Source: an uncultured Saprospiraceae bacterium (lineage in GTDB: Bacteria > Bacteroidota > Bacteroidia > Chitinophagales > Saprospiraceae). Taken from it: DNA of 23,319 nucleotides. A model generated the notes under the pieces. That model searched no databases. It saw nothing but the letters and a program-made list of their open reading frames with translations, and was not told where the DNA came from. Made by a program: the position numbers and the translations under genes. Shown here one piece after another: positions 21,244-23,319 of the stretch. The stretch is taken from NCBI GenBank assembly GCA_938033975.1, contig CALHKJ010000218.1, forward strand, positions 1 through 23,319, read 5' to 3'. Position 1 is the stretch's first letter, and each line of letters opens with the position of its first letter.

Positions 21244-23319
21244 TTATTGACAGGGTCCAATGTAGGCCTCAAATGTTGCTCCTACTTTTACTTCAAAACC
21301 AGCATTTAAATCTACTTGTACTGCACCAGAATACTGAACATCAGCCCCATTGTTAATAATATTGTTAGCTGTTACCTTATTACTAGCTTTCACTAAATCT
21401 ACCTCACCATTGCTGTAGTTTTGATTAACAATTATATTAGCACCATCACATGGATCAAGAATTACTGGTTCATCAATTACAATCATATAATCTTCAACCT
21501 CTCCGTAATTAAAATTTGCCCCACAACCATCGGCTGGAAGAAGAGGATCTGTTCCATATCTACAAATTACTCTGAAAAGCTTTTCACCCATACTTGCATC
21601 ACTAGCGATACTGATTGCCTTTGTTTCTGTAGTGCCTGCAGCTACGTGACCGATATCGAAATACTCATTTGCATCAAGGAAATCGCCATCAAGATTTAAA
21701 TCGATATAAGCTGCAAAATATTGATCATAACTTGTATTTGGCTTTACCGATAGGGTATAGTCATTTCCTGCTTCTACATGGGTTGTGATAGTAGTATAGT
21801 CACTATAATTTGCTCCATTTGTAGCACAACCATTTCCTATATTACTTATACCTGCAAAGCTAATATCATCGATAAAATCACCAGAACTGCATGAACTATT
21901 GTTATATGATACTTCACAATACTCAGGAAATGCTGGAGAGTTTATACCAAAGTTTACATCAGAAATATCGTAGAAAATATTATTTGAGCACATTATTCTA
22001 ACTCTTGCAAATGAACTCATTAAATTAGGTACTACAATATTATGTGATCCATCATTGGATACATTCGATGCAAGTGCTGTGGAATAAGTATAACCTCCAT
22101 CAATCGAAAGCATAATATCTACATGCGAACAATTTACCGGAGCAGAATTTGTATTTGCTACATTCCAAGTAATGGTTTTGGTTTCACCAGTATTCCACTG
22201 TGTGCTAGTATTAGGCGAGGTAATAAGAAAGGGACCACTATTACCATCGACAGATATTAAACAATCATCTTCTTCTGTCAAACCGTTGCCCGCTGCATTA
22301 TCTCTTACAGTTACTCTAAAGTTTAAATCTCTTTCTACTGAAGATAGAACCTCCCAATCCGATGTGTTTCCAGAAATTAAAATTGGAAGAGAAGGAAAAT
22401 ATCTTTTATTATCTATAGTTGGATCATAACTTCTAAATGTTGGTCCTTCACTATTACTACTTAGAGGTGGTTGGGTTTGAGAACCTGTATTGTCCATTTG
22501 TTCCCAGCTATACGTTAGTAAATCACCATCTGAATCTGAGCCAGTTGCTGTCAATACAAAAGGTGTAGATTTTGGAATGGTATAATTACTACCCGCAGAT
22601 ACCGTTGGTATGGAATTACCTAAATCTGTTATGGTTGGGCAATTGTTACCATTACCCATTGTTGTAAATGTTTCAATTTCTTCAATTGAAATAGCATGAA
22701 AATATGCATCAGTATTATTTTGAATATTTGGAGCACAAATACCTGCATAACCCATAATAGTTGATCCGCTACCAGGCTCCATTGCTGTGTTATTATTTTT
22801 ATTACAAGAATTATATTGGGTATGGTTGGCTCCAAACTGATGACCCATCTCATGGCAAACATAATCTACATCAAAAAAGTCTCCCATAGGATTTGCTATG
22901 GCGGAGGTAGCTCTTGCTTTGTTTGATCCACAAGGACCATTTAAATATGCCAGACCAGCTCCAGAGGTGCCAAATAAATGGCCTATGTCAAAATTAGATG
23001 AACCAATAAGACTATTCAAAGTGATTTTGTTTTCATCAATCATCATGACAGCATTTCCATTTGTAAACGGGTCTAAAACAGCATTTGTAAAAACCAGAAT
23101 ATCATTATTGCCAACAAGTGTCATAGTGATTGAAAATTCTCTTTCAAAAATACCGACGACTCTTGTCATAGTTGTATTAATCGCTGCGATAGCATCACTT
23201 ACTGATCCACCATGATAATTGGTATATTCACCAGTACAAGCTACAGCAAGTCTATATTCTCTAAGGTCATTGTCACCTTGTAATAACTTAGAATCTCTGC
23301 TGGGTTTATAATCTTCAGG
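21244..23319 (-). CDS. reprolysin-like zinc metalloprotease (M12B-type) with GEVED and C-terminal stack-like domain, 5' end missing
   Basis: Large secreted zinc protease. The frame continues past the ATG at 23169 to the window edge with no stop; the 50 extra codons (including YRLAVACTGEYTNYHGG) belong to the catalytic domain, so the true start lies upstream. The zinc motif HEMGHQFGANH is encoded at 22854-22822. The Met-turn is in SGSTIMGYAG. Then come an Ig/Fn3-like stretch (about residues 200-400 counted from the 23169 ATG), a GEVED domain with the eponymous motif, and a last part ending in FEAYIGPCQ. That tail resembles the '3-coathanger stack' module of Bacteroidota rather than a standard T9SS sorting domain, so the export route is less clear than for the M43 neighbour. 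Extracellular protein digestion is the likely role. Confidence 0.9.
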   Translation of the reverse strand, partial: PEDYKPSRDSKLLQGDNDLREYRLAVACTGEYTNYHGGSVSDAIAAINTTMTRVVGIFEREFSITMTLVGNNDILVFTNAVLDPFTNGNAVMMIDENKITLNSLIGSSNFDIGHLFGTSGAGLAYLNGPCGSNKARATSAIANPMGDFFDVDYVCHEMGHQFGANHTQYNSCNKNNNTAMEPGSGSTIMGYAGICAPNIQNNTDAYFHAISIEEIETFTTMGNGNNCPTITDLGNSIPTVSAGSNYTIPKSTPFVLTATGSDSDGDLLTYSWEQMDNTGSQTQPPLSSNSEGPTFRSYDPTIDNKRYFPSLPILISGNTSDWEVLSSVERDLNFRVTVRDNAAGNGLTEEDDCLISVDGNSGPFLITSPNTSTQWNTGETKTITWNVANTNSAPVNCSHVDIMLSIDGGYTYSTALASNVSNDGSHNIVVPNLMSSFARVRIMCSNNIFYDISDVNFGINSPAFPEYCEVSYNNSSCSSGDFIDDISFAGISNIGNGCATNGANYSDYTTITTHVEAGNDYTLSVKPNTSYDQYFAAYIDLNLDGDFLDANEYFDIGHVAAGTTETKAISIASDASMGEKLFRVICRYGTDPLLPADGCGANFNYGEVEDYMIVIDEPVILDPCDGANIIVNQNYSNGEVDLVKASNKVTANNIINNGADVQYSGAVQVDLNAGFEVKVGATFEAYIGPCQ

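Noticed and set aside
1..23319. GC-skew switch at 3545-3931 as evidence for an origin
   Set aside because: Gene orientation changes at the same place and produces skew by itself; I could not separate the two by eye.
1..23319. tRNA genes, CRISPR arrays, insertion sequences, toxin-antitoxin or defence islands
   Set aside because: No tRNA-like folds, regularly spaced repeats, transposase or nuclease/toxin motifs were found in any gap or frame; MazG-like protein has no adjacent toxin or restriction gene.

Overview
The window is low-GC DNA that most likely comes from the chromosome of a marine or free-living member of the Bacteroidota, possibly Saprospira-like, although I cannot fix the family. 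The evidence is a type IX secretion C-terminal sorting domain on a secreted M43 protease, a large reprolysin-type protease with GEVED-like and 'coathanger stack'-like C-terminal parts, a Bacteroidota-style M1 peptidase, promoter -7 boxes of the TAnnTTTG type, and almost no Shine-Dalgarno sequences. I see no rRNA, tRNA, CRISPR array, insertion sequence or phage gene. Most genes look like ordinary chromosomal genes.

Layout. The left edge (1-1767, +) holds the 3' part of an M1 aminopeptidase gene. It converges, with a 2-bp gap, on a minus-strand pair: an alpha/beta hydrolase and heme A synthase (1770-3544). Next comes a 387-bp AT-rich gap (3545-3931) with a cluster of DnaA-box-like 9-mers beside a nearly pure A+T stretch; it is the best candidate here for a replication origin or DnaA-controlled region. 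To its right is a tightly packed plus-strand run (3932-12858): D-aminoacyl-tRNA deacylase, MazG-like pyrophosphohydrolase, Dpp/Opp-type permease, GAF-SpoIIE phosphatase, TM2-TPR-SHOCT protein, CBS-pair protein, small POTRA/outer-membrane barrel protein, NAD kinase, cyclase-family hydrolase, a two-TM unknown, a rhodanese and a 54-residue membrane protein. Nearly all junctions overlap or lie within a few bases, so the run is probably one or two operons.

Then come a minus-strand class III aminotransferase, a divergent pheS-hisS pair whose genes overlap by 4 bp, a minus-strand membrane-anchored unknown, a 439-bp gap with repeats and hairpins, and an MltD-like lytic transglycosylase. A clear intrinsic terminator separates that gene from a minus-strand tandem of two small heat-shock proteins. 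The first of these has a 13-bp hairpin abutting its start codon, which suggests an RNA thermometer. The right end is two secreted metalloproteases, M43 with a T9SS tail and reprolysin-like (5' end off the window), with a second clear intrinsic terminator between them.

Most genes are housekeeping: translation quality control and tRNA charging, nucleotide sanitation, NADP synthesis, respiration (heme A), envelope biogenesis and wall turnover, protein folding, and extracellular proteolysis. The most unusual signals are non-coding: the DnaA-box cluster, the sHSP leader hairpin and the repeated palindromes upstream of the transglycosylase. I found no clearly new multi-gene defence or mobile system.
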